64,000 bases of DNA from Pseudomonadota bacterium (lineage in GTDB: Bacteria > Pseudomonadota > Alphaproteobacteria > Rhodobacterales > Rhodobacteraceae), in contig CAUJIP010000029.1 of assembly GCA_963205235.1 (NCBI GenBank), forward strand, positions 62,001 through 126,000, in the 5' to 3' direction. Below are positions 25,550 through 33,990 of the stretch, piece after piece; position 1 is the stretch's first letter; every line of letters starts with the position of its first letter. The position numbers were made by a program, and so were the translations under genes. The notes under the pieces were generated by a model that saw only the letters and a list, made by a program, of their open reading frames with translations, ran no database searches and was not told where the DNA came from.

Positions 25550-27991
25550 TCACGCGCGGATGCGCTCGTTCTTCGCGTCCCACAGGGGTTCGTCGGCCTT
25601 GACGGTCGCGGGATAGCGTTTGCCGAAGATTTCGACCTCGACCGCCTGCCCAGCGACGTTCAGCTCGGTCTTCAGCATGCCAAGCCCGATGCAGGCGTTG
25701 ACACGGTGACCCCAATAGCCCGAGGTCAGTTCGCCCACGACTTTGCCGTCATGCCAGATCGTCGCCATATAGGGCGGATCGTGGGTGTCGGCCTCGATCA
25801 CCAGCGTTGCAAAACGCTTGGTCACGCCGCGCTGCTTTTCAGCCTCCAACGCCGCCTTGCCGCGGAAGTCGGGCTTGGCCCAATCGACGAACCGGTCAAG
25901 CCCGCCTTGCAGCACGGTGTAGTCGGTCGACAGGTCGCCCTTCCAGGTCCGATAGCCCTTTTCGACGCGCAGCGCGTTCAGCGCGAACATGCCGAAAGGT
26001 TTCAGCCCCATCGGCTTGCCCGCCGCCATCACCGCATCCCAGACGGCGGCGGTGTCGGCCAGTTTCGTGTGCATCTCCCAGCCCAGTTCCCCGGCGAAAG
26101 AGACGCGCATCAGCCGCACCTCGCGCCCGGCGATATCGGCGGTCTGATGGGTCAGCCAGCCTTTGGTCAGGTCGGCGTCTGTGCCCGCAGCCGCCAGCAC
26201 GTCACGCGCTTTCGGGCCGGTCAGGATCTGACAGGACCAATCGGCGCTTTCGTCGGTCAGGGACAGGCCGGGGGCTAGGTGGCGTTCCAGCCAGCCCTTG
26301 TCATGCAGTTGCGCGGTGGCGGCGGTGATCAGAAGGATGTCATCCTCGCCCAACCGCGCTACCGACATTTCGGTGACGATCCGGCCCTTGTCATCGGCGA
26401 AATAGGCCAGCCCCAGACGGCCGATCGACGGCAGCTTGCCGGTGATCTGCTTAAGCAGCCAATCGGCGGCCCCTGCCCCGGTCAGGTGGAAGCGGGAAAA
26501 GCCCGGCAGGTCAAGGATGCCGCAGGCGTCGCGGACGGCCTCACACTCGGCCTTCACCGCGGCGAACCAGGGGCCCTCGCGACGCCACGTCCGCTGCGCC
26601 TGTTCTTCGGTATTGTCGCCGGGGCGCGCATACCAGAGCGCGCGCTCATAGCCGTTGTAGGGGCCATATTCCGCGCCCAGCGCGGCCGTCCGGTCATGCA
26701 CGGCCGACAGGCGCTTCATCCGGCCATCGGGCCAGGCGTGGTGCGGGAAATGCATGGCATATTCGTTGCCATAAACCTCCAGCCCCTTTTTCACGCAGTA
26801 GTCGTGATCCTCCCAGCCGGTGAACCGGCGCGGGTCGCAAGACCACATGTCCCATTCCGTCGCGCCCTCGGTGATCCATTCGGCCAAGACCTTTCCCGCG
26901 CCCCCTGCCTGACAGATGCCAAAGGTGAAGACGCAAGCCTCGAACGCATTCGGAACGCCCGGCATCGGGCCGATCAGCGGGTTGCCGTCGGGCGTATAGG
27001 GGATGGGCCCGTTGATCACCTTGGTCAGGTTCGCCTTGCCCAGCAGCGGCACGCGCGCCATCGCGTCGTTGATGTGCCATTCCAACCGGTCCAGATCATC
27101 GGGGTAAAGCTGGAAGCTGAAGTCTTCCGGCATCGGGTCATCCGGCGTTGCCCAATGCGCGCGGCAGTTGCCTTCATAGGGGCCCAGGTTGAAGCCCATC
27201 TTTTCCTGACGCAGGTAGTACGAGCTGTCGACGTCGCGCAGCAAGGGCAGCTTGTGGCCAACCTCTTTGGTCCAGCTTTCCAGTTCCGGGATCGTGTCGA
27301 ACAGCATGTATTGATGGCTCATCACCATCATCGGCACGCGGCGGTTGAACAGCTTGCCGACTTCGGCCGCATAGTAGCCACCCGCGTTGACCACATATTC
27401 CGCCCGCACCTCGCCCTTGGGCGTGGAAAGGATCCATTCCGACCCCGTCCAGCGCGCGGCGGTCACCGGGCAAAAGCGTTCAATCCGCGCCCCCATCTGG
27501 CGCGCGCCGGTGGCAAGGGCTTGGGTCAGCTGGGCCGGGTCGATGTCACCGTCATAGGGGTCATAGAGCGCGCCGGTCAGATCGTGCGTTTCGACAAAGG
27601 GATAGCGGGTCTTGATGTCTTCCGGCGACAGGACCTGCAGGTCCATGCCTTGATAGCGACCCATGCCCGCGACCTTCTGGAACTCCATCAACCGTTCTTC
27701 GGTATGGCCAAGCCGGACCGACCCGGTGACGTGGTAGTTCATCGGGTAATTCACCGCCTCGCCCAGGCCGCGGTAAAGTTCCGCGGAATAGCGCTGCATG
27801 TTCATGATCGACCACGAGGACGAAAAGGTCGGAACGTTGCCAGCGGCATGCCAGGTCGATCCGGCGGTCAGTTCGTTCTTTTCCAGAAGCAGGACATCGG
27901 TCCAGCCAGCCTTGGCGAGATGGTAAAGCGAGGACACGCCCACCGCCCCACCGCCGATGATCACCACTTTCGCCGACGCAAATTCCGCCAT
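25550..27991 (-). CDS. FAD-dependent dimethylglycine dehydrogenase-like protein with GcvT domain (2)
   Basis: A protein of 813 aa with the same layout as its downstream neighbour: FAD motif VVIIGGGAVGVSSLYHLAKA (9-28), covalent-FAD-type His48 in TAGSTWHAAG, and a C-terminal GcvT domain with DLPGFSRFHLTGAGAADWLL, MRVSFAGELGWEMHT and LRVEKGYRTWKGDL. The two paralogues differ after the His motif (NVPTFSSSWSIMNMQ here, LIGQLRGSANMTRLA in the other), which suggests different substrates. It is the first gene of the operon and lies divergently from a LysR gene, 177 bp apart. Confidence 0.9.
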   Translation of the reverse strand: MAEFASAKVVIIGGGAVGVSSLYHLAKAGWTDVLLLEKNELTAGSTWHAAGNVPTFSSSWSIMNMQRYSAELYRGLGEAVNYPMNYHVTGSVRLGHTEERLMEFQKVAGMGRYQGMDLQVLSPEDIKTRYPFVETHDLTGALYDPYDGDIDPAQLTQALATGARQMGARIERFCPVTAARWTGSEWILSTPKGEVRAEYVVNAGGYYAAEVGKLFNRRVPMMVMSHQYMLFDTIPELESWTKEVGHKLPLLRDVDSSYYLRQEKMGFNLGPYEGNCRAHWATPDDPMPEDFSFQLYPDDLDRLEWHINDAMARVPLLGKANLTKVINGPIPYTPDGNPLIGPMPGVPNAFEACVFTFGICQAGGAGKVLAEWITEGATEWDMWSCDPRRFTGWEDHDYCVKKGLEVYGNEYAMHFPHHAWPDGRMKRLSAVHDRTAALGAEYGPYNGYERALWYARPGDNTEEQAQRTWRREGPWFAAVKAECEAVRDACGILDLPGFSRFHLTGAGAADWLLKQITGKLPSIGRLGLAYFADDKGRIVTEMSVARLGEDDILLITAATAQLHDKGWLERHLAPGLSLTDESADWSCQILTGPKARDVLAAAGTDADLTKGWLTHQTADIAGREVRLMRVSFAGELGWEMHTKLADTAAVWDAVMAAGKPMGLKPFGMFALNALRVEKGYRTWKGDLSTDYTVLQGGLDRFVDWAKPDFRGKAALEAEKQRGVTKRFATLVIEADTHDPPYMATIWHDGKVVGELTSGYWGHRVNACIGLGMLKTELNVAGQAVEVEIFGKRYPATVKADEPLWDAKNERIRA

Positions 27992-28064
27992 GACCGCCCT
28001 CCCGTTTCGCGCGTCACTATCGGCTTTCGCACCATCGCTTTCAATTCGGCAAGGAACCGGGTAT

Positions 28065-28083
28065 TGATCGACAAACCCGATCA
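28065..28083. promoter_or_regulatory. Candidate LysR operator between the demethylase operon and lysR
   Basis: An inverted repeat TGATC-N9-GATCA lies about 75 bp upstream of the DMGDH-like gene and about 86 bp upstream of the divergent lysR start. Its size and position suit a LysR recognition site, but it is weak (5-bp arms) and only a candidate. Confidence 0.35.
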
Positions 28084-28087
28084 GAGG

Positions 28088-28141
28088 CTTTCATCTGTCC
28101 GCAAATATCCCACGGGGTTCGGGGGTGTGAAACCCCCGGCG
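28088..28141. repeat. Family A intergenic hairpin repeat, copy 5
   Basis: GCAAATATCCC (28101-28111) is followed by stem CGGGGGT (28120-28126), loop GTGAA, ACCCCCG (28132-28138). The loop is identical to those of copies 1 and 7. It lies just before the lysR start, so it is probably in that gene's leader. Confidence 0.75.
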
Positions 28142-28168
28142 ACCCTTTCCGAAAGCGACGCCAAATCC

Positions 28169-29014
28169 ATGCAGATAGAACTTCTCGACACCTTTCTCGA
28201 CCTTGCAGAAACCCGCAGCTATCACCGGACGGCGGAACGGTTGCGGATCACGCAATCGACCGTTTCGGCCAGGGTGGCAGCGCTGGAGCAGGCGGTGGGG
28301 TCGCGGCTCTTTGACCGCTCACGCGCCGGGACAACGCCGACGGCAGAAGGTAAGCGGTTCGAACCCCATGCCCGCACCTTGCGGCATGAATGGAACGAGG
28401 CGCGGCGCAGGATCCAGATCCCGCAAGGCGCGCAGCAGCTTTTGCGGCTGGGAATCCAGAACGATCTGGCGGCGGTCTACCTCGGCGACTGGGTGGCCGA
28501 GTTTCGCGCCGCCCTGCCCGAAACCGCCTTTTACATCGAACCCGACTATTCCAACCAGATGTGCGCCGACCTTCTGACCGGCATTCTGGACTTTGCGGTG
28601 ATGTTTGCGCCAAAGCCACACCCGGACCTGCATTTCGAAAGCGTTGGGGATGTGACGTACCGGATGATCTCGACCGATACCGAGAAACTGGCAGAGGTGC
28701 GGCCCGACCGGTTCGTGTTCGCGCATTTCTCGCCCGCGTTTGAAGAGATGCACCGCCAGATGACGCCGGACCTTGCAGTTGCCCCGGTGTCGGTCGGGCA
28801 GTCGGGGTCGGTCGTGTCGCTTTTGATGGCGATGGGCGGGTCGGGCTATGTGCTGGAAAAGACCGCCGCCGATCTGGTGGCGGGCGGGCGGTTCATGGCG
28901 GTGGCCGATGCGCCCGACCTGCGCCAGCCGGTCTTTGCCGCGATCCATATCCGGCACCGGACCCAAGCCCTGCACCGCAAGCTGACCCAGCTTGTGGCAC
29001 GGCATTTCGGGTAA
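28169..29014 (+). CDS. LysR-family regulator, divergent to the demethylase operon
   Basis: A regulator of 281 aa. The N-terminal helix-turn-helix reads LLDTFLDLAETRSYHRTAER then LRITQSTVSARVAALEQAVG (about 5-44), followed by LFDRSRAGTTPTAEG. The C-terminal part is a two-lobed effector domain (about 90-281). The ATG at 28169 gives the standard LysR N-terminus. As the only regulator gene next to the five-gene operon, it probably responds to the amine substrate or a product; this is inferred. It ends against a REP-like palindrome that separates it from hutC. Confidence 0.88.
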   Translation: MQIELLDTFLDLAETRSYHRTAERLRITQSTVSARVAALEQAVGSRLFDRSRAGTTPTAEGKRFEPHARTLRHEWNEARRRIQIPQGAQQLLRLGIQNDLAAVYLGDWVAEFRAALPETAFYIEPDYSNQMCADLLTGILDFAVMFAPKPHPDLHFESVGDVTYRMISTDTEKLAEVRPDRFVFAHFSPAFEEMHRQMTPDLAVAPVSVGQSGSVVSLLMAMGGSGYVLEKTAADLVAGGRFMAVADAPDLRQPVFAAIHIRHRTQALHRKLTQLVARHFG

Positions 29015-29088
29015 GGGGCGCTCGACGCTCCCTTGCGGGCGCTTCTCGCTGGATCAGCGAAGACCGACCGCCAGGAAGGGATGAGCGC
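29015..29088. repeat. REP-like palindromic repeat, family B copy 3
   Basis: It starts right after the lysR stop and fills the gap to the convergent hutC stop. An inner hairpin TCGCTG-GAT-CAGCGA (29046-29060) is flanked by ccttgcgggcgc on the left and a degenerate ggaagggatgagcg on the right. In reverse complement it aligns over about 70 bases with the copy at 4439-4506. It is probably a bidirectional terminator. Confidence 0.72.
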
Positions 29089-29093
29089 GCCCT

Positions 29094-29780
29094 TCAGAAT
29101 GTCATCGCGACCCGATGCCCCGGCGCATGGGCTAGGCGGACAAAGGTGATCGGGCCAAGCGTCCCGTGTGTGGTCCGTTCGGCGATCAGAAGCGCTGCAC
29201 CGGGGGCGACGCCCAGCACCTCCGCCTCACGCGGGCTGGCGGCCTCGGCAAGGAAGGCGATGTCGCCGGACACCAGGCTCACATGCGTCACCAGCCATTC
29301 GTTCGCGCTGGTTGTCGCGAAATCCGGCGTGGGCGTGGGCAGGGCGGCGGGGTTCAGCCAGCGGACCTCATGCACAAAGGGCCGCCCGCCCGCCAGATGC
29401 AGGGTTTCCAGATAGCGCATCGGGGTCGCCTCGGGCAGGCCAAGGCGTGCCGTCACCGGCACCGGGGCCGGGGCCATGCGGTCGGCCAGAAGCTTGAAGT
29501 CATAGGCCAGCCCCCGCCCCAGCACATCCAGCCGGATCACCGGGATTTCCAGCCGCGCACGGCGCACCGGCAGTTCGGCCACCCGGGTCCCGGCGCGTTT
29601 TTTGCGTTCGATCACCCCGGCTTCGGCCAAGGCCGTCAGCGCCCGGTTCACCGTCGCCCGCGCCACGCCGAATTCGACGGCCAGCGTCTCCTCTCCCGGA
29701 ATCAGCCCACCCGGCGGCCATTCGCGCGACCTTATGCGGCGCAGGACGTCGGCGCGGATATCCTCCCAACCAAGCGTCAT
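29094..29780 (-). CDS. hutC: Histidine utilisation repressor, GntR/UTRA family
   Basis: A regulator of 228 aa with a GntR winged helix (DIRADVLRRIRSREWPPGGL then EETLAVEFGVARATVNRALT, about 7-48) and a UTRA ligand domain (about 85-228). HutC proteins repress hut genes and are released by urocanate. Its start overlaps the hutF stop by 4 bp, so it is cotranscribed with hutF. The 14-bp palindrome at 31151-31164 between the two hut arms is the likely operator. Confidence 0.92.
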   Translation of the reverse strand: MTLGWEDIRADVLRRIRSREWPPGGLIPGEETLAVEFGVARATVNRALTALAEAGVIERKKRAGTRVAELPVRRARLEIPVIRLDVLGRGLAYDFKLLADRMAPAPVPVTARLGLPEATPMRYLETLHLAGGRPFVHEVRWLNPAALPTPTPDFATTSANEWLVTHVSLVSGDIAFLAEAASPREAEVLGVAPGAALLIAERTTHGTLGPITFVRLAHAPGHRVAMTF

Positions 29781-31129
29781 AGCGCCCCGCGCAGGCGCTG
29801 CATCACGGCACGGAAGCGGGTGGCGATTCTGTCGCGGGCGATGTGGCGACCGCCCTGCACGATATGGCGGCCCGCGGACCAGAGGTCGGTCACCAGACCA
29901 TCGCGCCCGGCAAAGAGGAACGCATCCAGCAGCGTGTCGCCTTTCAGCCCCTCAAGCCGCAGGTCATTCGTGTCGATGGCCAGCAGATCGGCCCATTGGC
30001 CCGCGGATATCGCCCCCGTCGCGCGGCCCCCAGCCTGTGCTCCGCCTGCCGTGGCCCCGTCCCACAAAAGCCGCCCGGTAGAGCGGTTAGCGTCGGCCAT
30101 CACGGCACGGGCCTTGTGGGCGAAGCGTTGCGAGTATTCGAGCGTCCGCAGTTCTTCGGGCATCGAGATCAGGACGTTGCTGTCAGACCCCACGCCAAAG
30201 GCCCCGCCCGCCGCCAACCAGTCCGGCCCGTTGAAGATGCCGTCGCCAAGGTTCCCTTCGGTGATCGGGCAAAGGCCCGCAACCGCCCCGGTTTGGGCAA
30301 GTGCAACCGTTTCGGCAGCCGTCATCTGGGTCGCATGGATCATGCACCAACGCGCATCCAGCGGCAGGTTCGCCAAAGCCCAGTCCACCGGTCGCGCACC
30401 CCATGCGGCTTGCACTTCGGTCACTTCGGCAACCTGTTCGGCGATGTGGATATGGACAGGACCAGTCGGCACCATGCCCGCCACCCGGCGCAGGGTATCA
30501 AGTCTGACCGCCCGCAGCGAATGCGGCGCGACCCCAAGCTGCGCATCCGGCAGCGCGGCCAGCGCCGCCTTTGCGCCGTCCAGAATGCGGGCATAGGTCT
30601 CTGGCGTCGACCCGAACCGCAACTGCCCCCCGGCCAGCGCGCGGCCATCCACCCCGCCCTGTTCATAGATCACCGGCAGATGGGTCAGGCCAAAGCCCGT
30701 TTCTTGCGCCGCCGCGACGATCCGCCCCGACATCTCGGCCGGGTCGGCATAGGTGCCACCGCCGACCGGGTGATGCAGGTAGTGGAATTCGCAGACCGAA
30801 GCGAAGCCCGATTCCGCCATTTCCACCATCGCCTGCGCGGCAATCGCCTGCACATCCTCGGGGCTCAGCCGTTCAAGAAAGCGGTACATCAGCGTCCGCC
30901 AGGTCCAGAAACTGTCTTGCCCTGCCGTGCGCGCTTCGGTCATCCCGGCCATCGCGCGCTGGAAGGTGTGCGAATGCAGATTCACCGGTGCCGCCAACAG
31001 GCAGCCAAGCCGGGCCCCTTCCGGTACGGAATTCGGCGTGACTTCGGCAATGCGGCCCCCTTCGACCCGGATACGGACATCGGTGGCCCAGCCTTCGGGC
31101 AGAAGCGCAGTTTCGGCGTGCAGGATCAT
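29777..31129 (-). CDS. hutF: Formimidoylglutamate deiminase
   Basis: An amidohydrolase of 450 aa that removes ammonia from N-formimino-glutamate to give N-formyl-glutamate (five-step histidine pathway). Metal residues are seen in NLHSHTFQ (His52, His54), HIHIAEQ, MIHATQM and GVGSDSNV. Sequence and context (hutC, hutI, hutH, hutU) agree with HutF rather than a guanine or chlorohydrolase-type deaminase. Using HutF implies a need for HutG (formylglutamate amidohydrolase), which is not encoded in this locus. Confidence 0.94.
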   Translation of the reverse strand: MILHAETALLPEGWATDVRIRVEGGRIAEVTPNSVPEGARLGCLLAAPVNLHSHTFQRAMAGMTEARTAGQDSFWTWRTLMYRFLERLSPEDVQAIAAQAMVEMAESGFASVCEFHYLHHPVGGGTYADPAEMSGRIVAAAQETGFGLTHLPVIYEQGGVDGRALAGGQLRFGSTPETYARILDGAKAALAALPDAQLGVAPHSLRAVRLDTLRRVAGMVPTGPVHIHIAEQVAEVTEVQAAWGARPVDWALANLPLDARWCMIHATQMTAAETVALAQTGAVAGLCPITEGNLGDGIFNGPDWLAAGGAFGVGSDSNVLISMPEELRTLEYSQRFAHKARAVMADANRSTGRLLWDGATAGGAQAGGRATGAISAGQWADLLAIDTNDLRLEGLKGDTLLDAFLFAGRDGLVTDLWSAGRHIVQGGRHIARDRIATRFRAVMQRLRGAL

Positions 31130-31139
31130 GGCGACTCAC

Positions 31140-31168
31140 TTGACAGGCATTATGTCTAGACATATTAG
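31140..31168 (+). promoter_or_regulatory. hutI promoter with HutC-type operator
   Basis: A perfect 14-bp palindrome, TATGTCTAGACATA (31151-31164), lies in the 66-bp gap between divergent hutF and hutI. It sits in the 17-bp spacer between TTGACA (31140-31145) and TATTAG (31163-31168), so a bound repressor would block RNA polymerase for hutI and probably hutF. It fits a GntR/HutC site (ATGTnTAnACAT pattern). I assign HutC from the context. Confidence 0.75.
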
Positions 31169-31195
31169 CCAATAGATCAGTCATAAGGCAAGCGA

Positions 31196-32389
31196 ATGCT
31201 CCTGACCCACGCAACACTTGCAACGATGAACCAAGGCTACGGCCTGATCCCCGATGCTGCCGTGGCACTGGAGGGTGATCGCATCGCCTGGGCTGGGCCG
31301 ATGGCCGACCTGCCCGCTGCCTATCGCACCCTGCCCGAATTCAACGTTGAAGGCCGCCTTGTCACCCCCGGCCTGATCGACTGCCACGGCCACCCGGTCT
31401 ATGGCGGCCACCGCGCGGTAGAGTTCGAGCTGCGGCTGAAAGGCGCCAGTTATGAAGAGGTCGCCCGCGCCGGGGGCGGCATCCTGTCGACCGTCACCGC
31501 CACCCGTGCCGCGAGTGAGGACCAACTGGTGCAAAGCGCCCTGACCCGCGTCGACCAGTTGATCGCCAGCGGGGCCACGACGATCGAGGTCAAGTCCGGC
31601 TACGGCCTGACTGTGGCGGATGAGGTCAAGTTGCTCCGCGCCGCGCGCCGGATCGCCGGGGCGCGGTCCGTGACCGTCAAGACCACCCATCTTGCCGCCC
31701 ATGCGATTCCGCCCGACTACAAGGGCCGCAATGCTGATTATATCGCCGACGTCGCCATTCCTTCCTTGCGCGCCGCCCATGCCGAAGGCCTGGTCGACGC
31801 CGTCGATGCCTTCTGCGAGGGGATCGCCTTTTCCGTCGACGAGCTTCGCCCGCTTTACGCCGAGGCTCAGGCCTTGGGCCTGCCGGTCAAGCTGCATGCC
31901 GAACAACTCTCCGACCTTGGCGGCGCAGCTTTCGCGGCGGGGCTTGGCGCCCTGTCGGCGGACCATCTGGAATATCTCTCCGCCGACGGGATCGCCGCCA
32001 TGGCCAAGGCGGGCACTGTGGCCGTGATCCTGCCGGGTGCCTTCTATACCTTGCGCGAAACCCAGATGCCCCCGATCACCGCCTTGCGCGCCGCTGGCGT
32101 GCCGATGGCGGTGGCGACGGATGTGAACCCCGGCTCTTCGCCCCTCGCCTCGCTGACCCTGGCGATGAACATGGCCTGCACGCTGTTCCGCATGACGCCC
32201 GAGGAGGCGCTTCTGGGAACAACATCCCACGCCGCCCGCGCCCTTGGCCTGAGTGACCGGGGCCGCATCGCCCCCGGCCTTCGCGCCGATCTTTGCCTCT
32301 GGCAGGCCGACCACCCGGCGGAACTTGCCTACCGGATCGGCTCTACCCCCCTTCACACCCGCATTTTCGGAGGCCACCTTGACGCCTGA
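31196..32389 (+). CDS. hutI: Imidazolonepropionase
   Basis: The 397-aa amidohydrolase hydrolyses 4-imidazolone-5-propanoate to N-formimino-glutamate. Metal motif [11 protein letters not shown] is at 61-71 (His64, His66), followed by the family segments [18 protein letters not shown] and [10 protein letters not shown] with further ligands. Its last bases overlap the hutH start: the TTG at 32379 lies 11 bp before the hutI stop ends. This is the typical hutI-hutH coupling. Confidence 0.95.
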   Translation: MLLTHATLATMNQGYGLIPDAAVALEGDRIAWAGPMADLPAAYRTLPEFNVEGRLVTPGLIDCHGHPVYGGHRAVEFELRLKGASYEEVARAGGGILSTVTATRAASEDQLVQSALTRVDQLIASGATTIEVKSGYGLTVADEVKLLRAARRIAGARSVTVKTTHLAAHAIPPDYKGRNADYIADVAIPSLRAAHAEGLVDAVDAFCEGIAFSVDELRPLYAEAQALGLPVKLHAEQLSDLGGAAFAAGLGALSADHLEYLSADGIAAMAKAGTVAVILPGAFYTLRETQMPPITALRAAGVPMAVATDVNPGSSPLASLTLAMNMACTLFRMTPEEALLGTTSHAARALGLSDRGRIAPGLRADLCLWQADHPAELAYRIGSTPLHTRIFGGHLDA

Positions 32390-33923
32390 AATCCTGATCC
32401 CCGGCGAAGTGACCCTTGCGCAACTGGAACGCATCTATCGCCAGAAGCTGCCCGCCAAGCTGCACGACAGCGCCCATCCCGGCATTGCCCGCGCCGCCAG
32501 CCATATCGCGGCAGCGGCGAACGGGACCGTCGCCGTCTATGGAGTGAACACCGGCTTCGGCAAACTGGCCTCGGTGAAGATCCCGCCGCAAGACACGGCA
32601 AAGCTTCAGGAAAACCTGATCCTGTCGCATTCCTGCGGCGTGGGCGATCCGATGCCCGAAGCCATTGCGCGGCTGATGATGGTGCTGAAGCTTCTGTCGC
32701 TTGGCCGGGGGGCTTCGGGCGTGCGTCCCGAAGTCGTCGCGATGATCGAGGCGATGCTGGCCCATGGCGTGACCCCCGTTATCCCGGATCAAGGCTCGGT
32801 CGGCGCGTCGGGCGACCTCGCGCCCCTTGCACACATGACCGCAGTGATGCTGGGCCATGGTGAGGCGATGGTGGATGGTCAGTTGAAACCCGCCAAGGAA
32901 GCCCTTGCCACAAAAGGCCTTTCCCCGATCACGCTGGGCGCGAAGGAAGGTCTGGCGCTGATCAACGGCACCCAGTTTTCCACGGCCTACGCGCTCGCGG
33001 GTCTGTTCCAGGGCTGGCAATCCGCGCGTGAGGCGCTGGTGATCTCGGCGCTGTCGACCGACGCGATCATGGGTTCGACCGCGCCCTTGGAGCCCGAAAT
33101 CCACACGCTTCGCGGCCATCCCGGCCAGATCGGCGCCGCAGCCACGATGCGCGCCCTGCTGGCGGGATCGGCGATCCGCGACAGCCACCGTGAGGATGAC
33201 ACCCGCGTGCAGGACCCCTACTGCATCCGCTGCCAGCCGCAGGTGACCGGTGCCGCGATGGACGTGCTGCGCATGGCCGCCCGCACGCTGGAGATCGAGG
33301 CGAATGCCGCCACAGACAACCCGCTTGTGCTGTCGGATGGCCAGATCGTGTCCGGTGGGAACTTCCACGCCGAACCCGTTGGTTTTGCAGCCGATATGAT
33401 CGCCATGGCCGTCGCCGAAATCGGCGCGATTGCGCAACGCCGGGTGGCCCTGATGGTCGACCCGACGCTCAGCTTCGACCTGCCCGCGTTCCTGACGCCG
33501 AAGCCCGGCCTCAACTCCGGCCTGATGATCGCTGAAGTCACCACCGCCGCCCTGATGAGCGAGAACAAGCACCTCGCCCATCCGACGGTGATCGATAGCA
33601 CCCCCACCAGCGCCAATCAGGAGGACCATGTCAGCATGGCCGCCCACGGCGCGCGGCGGCTGCAGAAGATGGTGAAGAACCTGAACGTGCTCCTGGGAGT
33701 CGAGGCGATGTGCGCCGCCCAGGGCGTCGAATTCCGCGCGCCGCTGAAAACCTCTGCCCCCCTTCAAGCCGCACTTGCCGCCTTCCGCGCCCATGTCCCC
33801 GCGCTGGAGGATGACCGCTACCTCGCCCCCGACCTGGCGCGCGCGGCGGAACTTGTTGCTGACGGAGCGCTGTCAAAGGCCACCGGCACCGAACTTCCCG
33901 CTCTCGCCCAATTTTCTGTCTGA
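32379..33923 (+). CDS. hutH: Histidine ammonia-lyase (TTG start)
   Basis: The 514-aa lyase makes urocanate and ammonia from L-histidine. The MIO prosthetic group forms from Ala-Ser-Gly at about 143-145 in [15 protein letters not shown]. Other marks are [11 protein letters not shown] (54-64) and [12 protein letters not shown]. The start is TTG at 32379 because GGAGG (tcggaggccacc) lies 5 nt upstream and the family N-terminus begins here; an in-frame ATG at 32253 would add 42 residues inside hutI. The stop is followed by a family A repeat before hutU. Confidence 0.94.
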   Translation: MTPEILIPGEVTLAQLERIYRQKLPAKLHDSAHPGIARAASHIAAAANGTVAVYGVNTGFGKLASVKIPPQDTAKLQENLILSHSCGVGDPMPEAIARLMMVLKLLSLGRGASGVRPEVVAMIEAMLAHGVTPVIPDQGSVGASGDLAPLAHMTAVMLGHGEAMVDGQLKPAKEALATKGLSPITLGAKEGLALINGTQFSTAYALAGLFQGWQSAREALVISALSTDAIMGSTAPLEPEIHTLRGHPGQIGAAATMRALLAGSAIRDSHREDDTRVQDPYCIRCQPQVTGAAMDVLRMAARTLEIEANAATDNPLVLSDGQIVSGGNFHAEPVGFAADMIAMAVAEIGAIAQRRVALMVDPTLSFDLPAFLTPKPGLNSGLMIAEVTTAALMSENKHLAHPTVIDSTPTSANQEDHVSMAAHGARRLQKMVKNLNVLLGVEAMCAAQGVEFRAPLKTSAPLQAALAAFRAHVPALEDDRYLAPDLARAAELVADGALSKATGTELPALAQFSV

Positions 33924-33972
33924 AAATATCCTCTGGGGGTCCGGGGGGCGACGCGCCCCCGGGGGTCCCCGC
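33921..33972. repeat. Family A intergenic hairpin repeat, copy 6
   Basis: It starts at the hutH stop: AAAATATCC, then CCGGGGGGCG (33941-33950), ACG and CGCCCCCGG, a nearly perfect hairpin with one bulge. It lies between two genes of one pathway, so partial termination (polarity) between hutH and hutU is possible. Confidence 0.7.
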
Positions 33973-33990
33973 AAAAAACGGAGCCCGACC

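Noticed and set aside
23029-25602. 857-codon open frame antisense to the other demethylase gene
   Set aside because: Same cause: strong codon bias of the true minus-strand gene. The predicted protein has His/Gly/Arg-rich, low-complexity composition.
26279-28168. Very long open frame antisense to a demethylase gene and reaching into lysR
   Set aside because: The DMGDH-like gene on the other strand has clear motifs, and the antisense frame stays open because of GC-rich third positions. It has no family motifs until it joins the real LysR frame at 28169.
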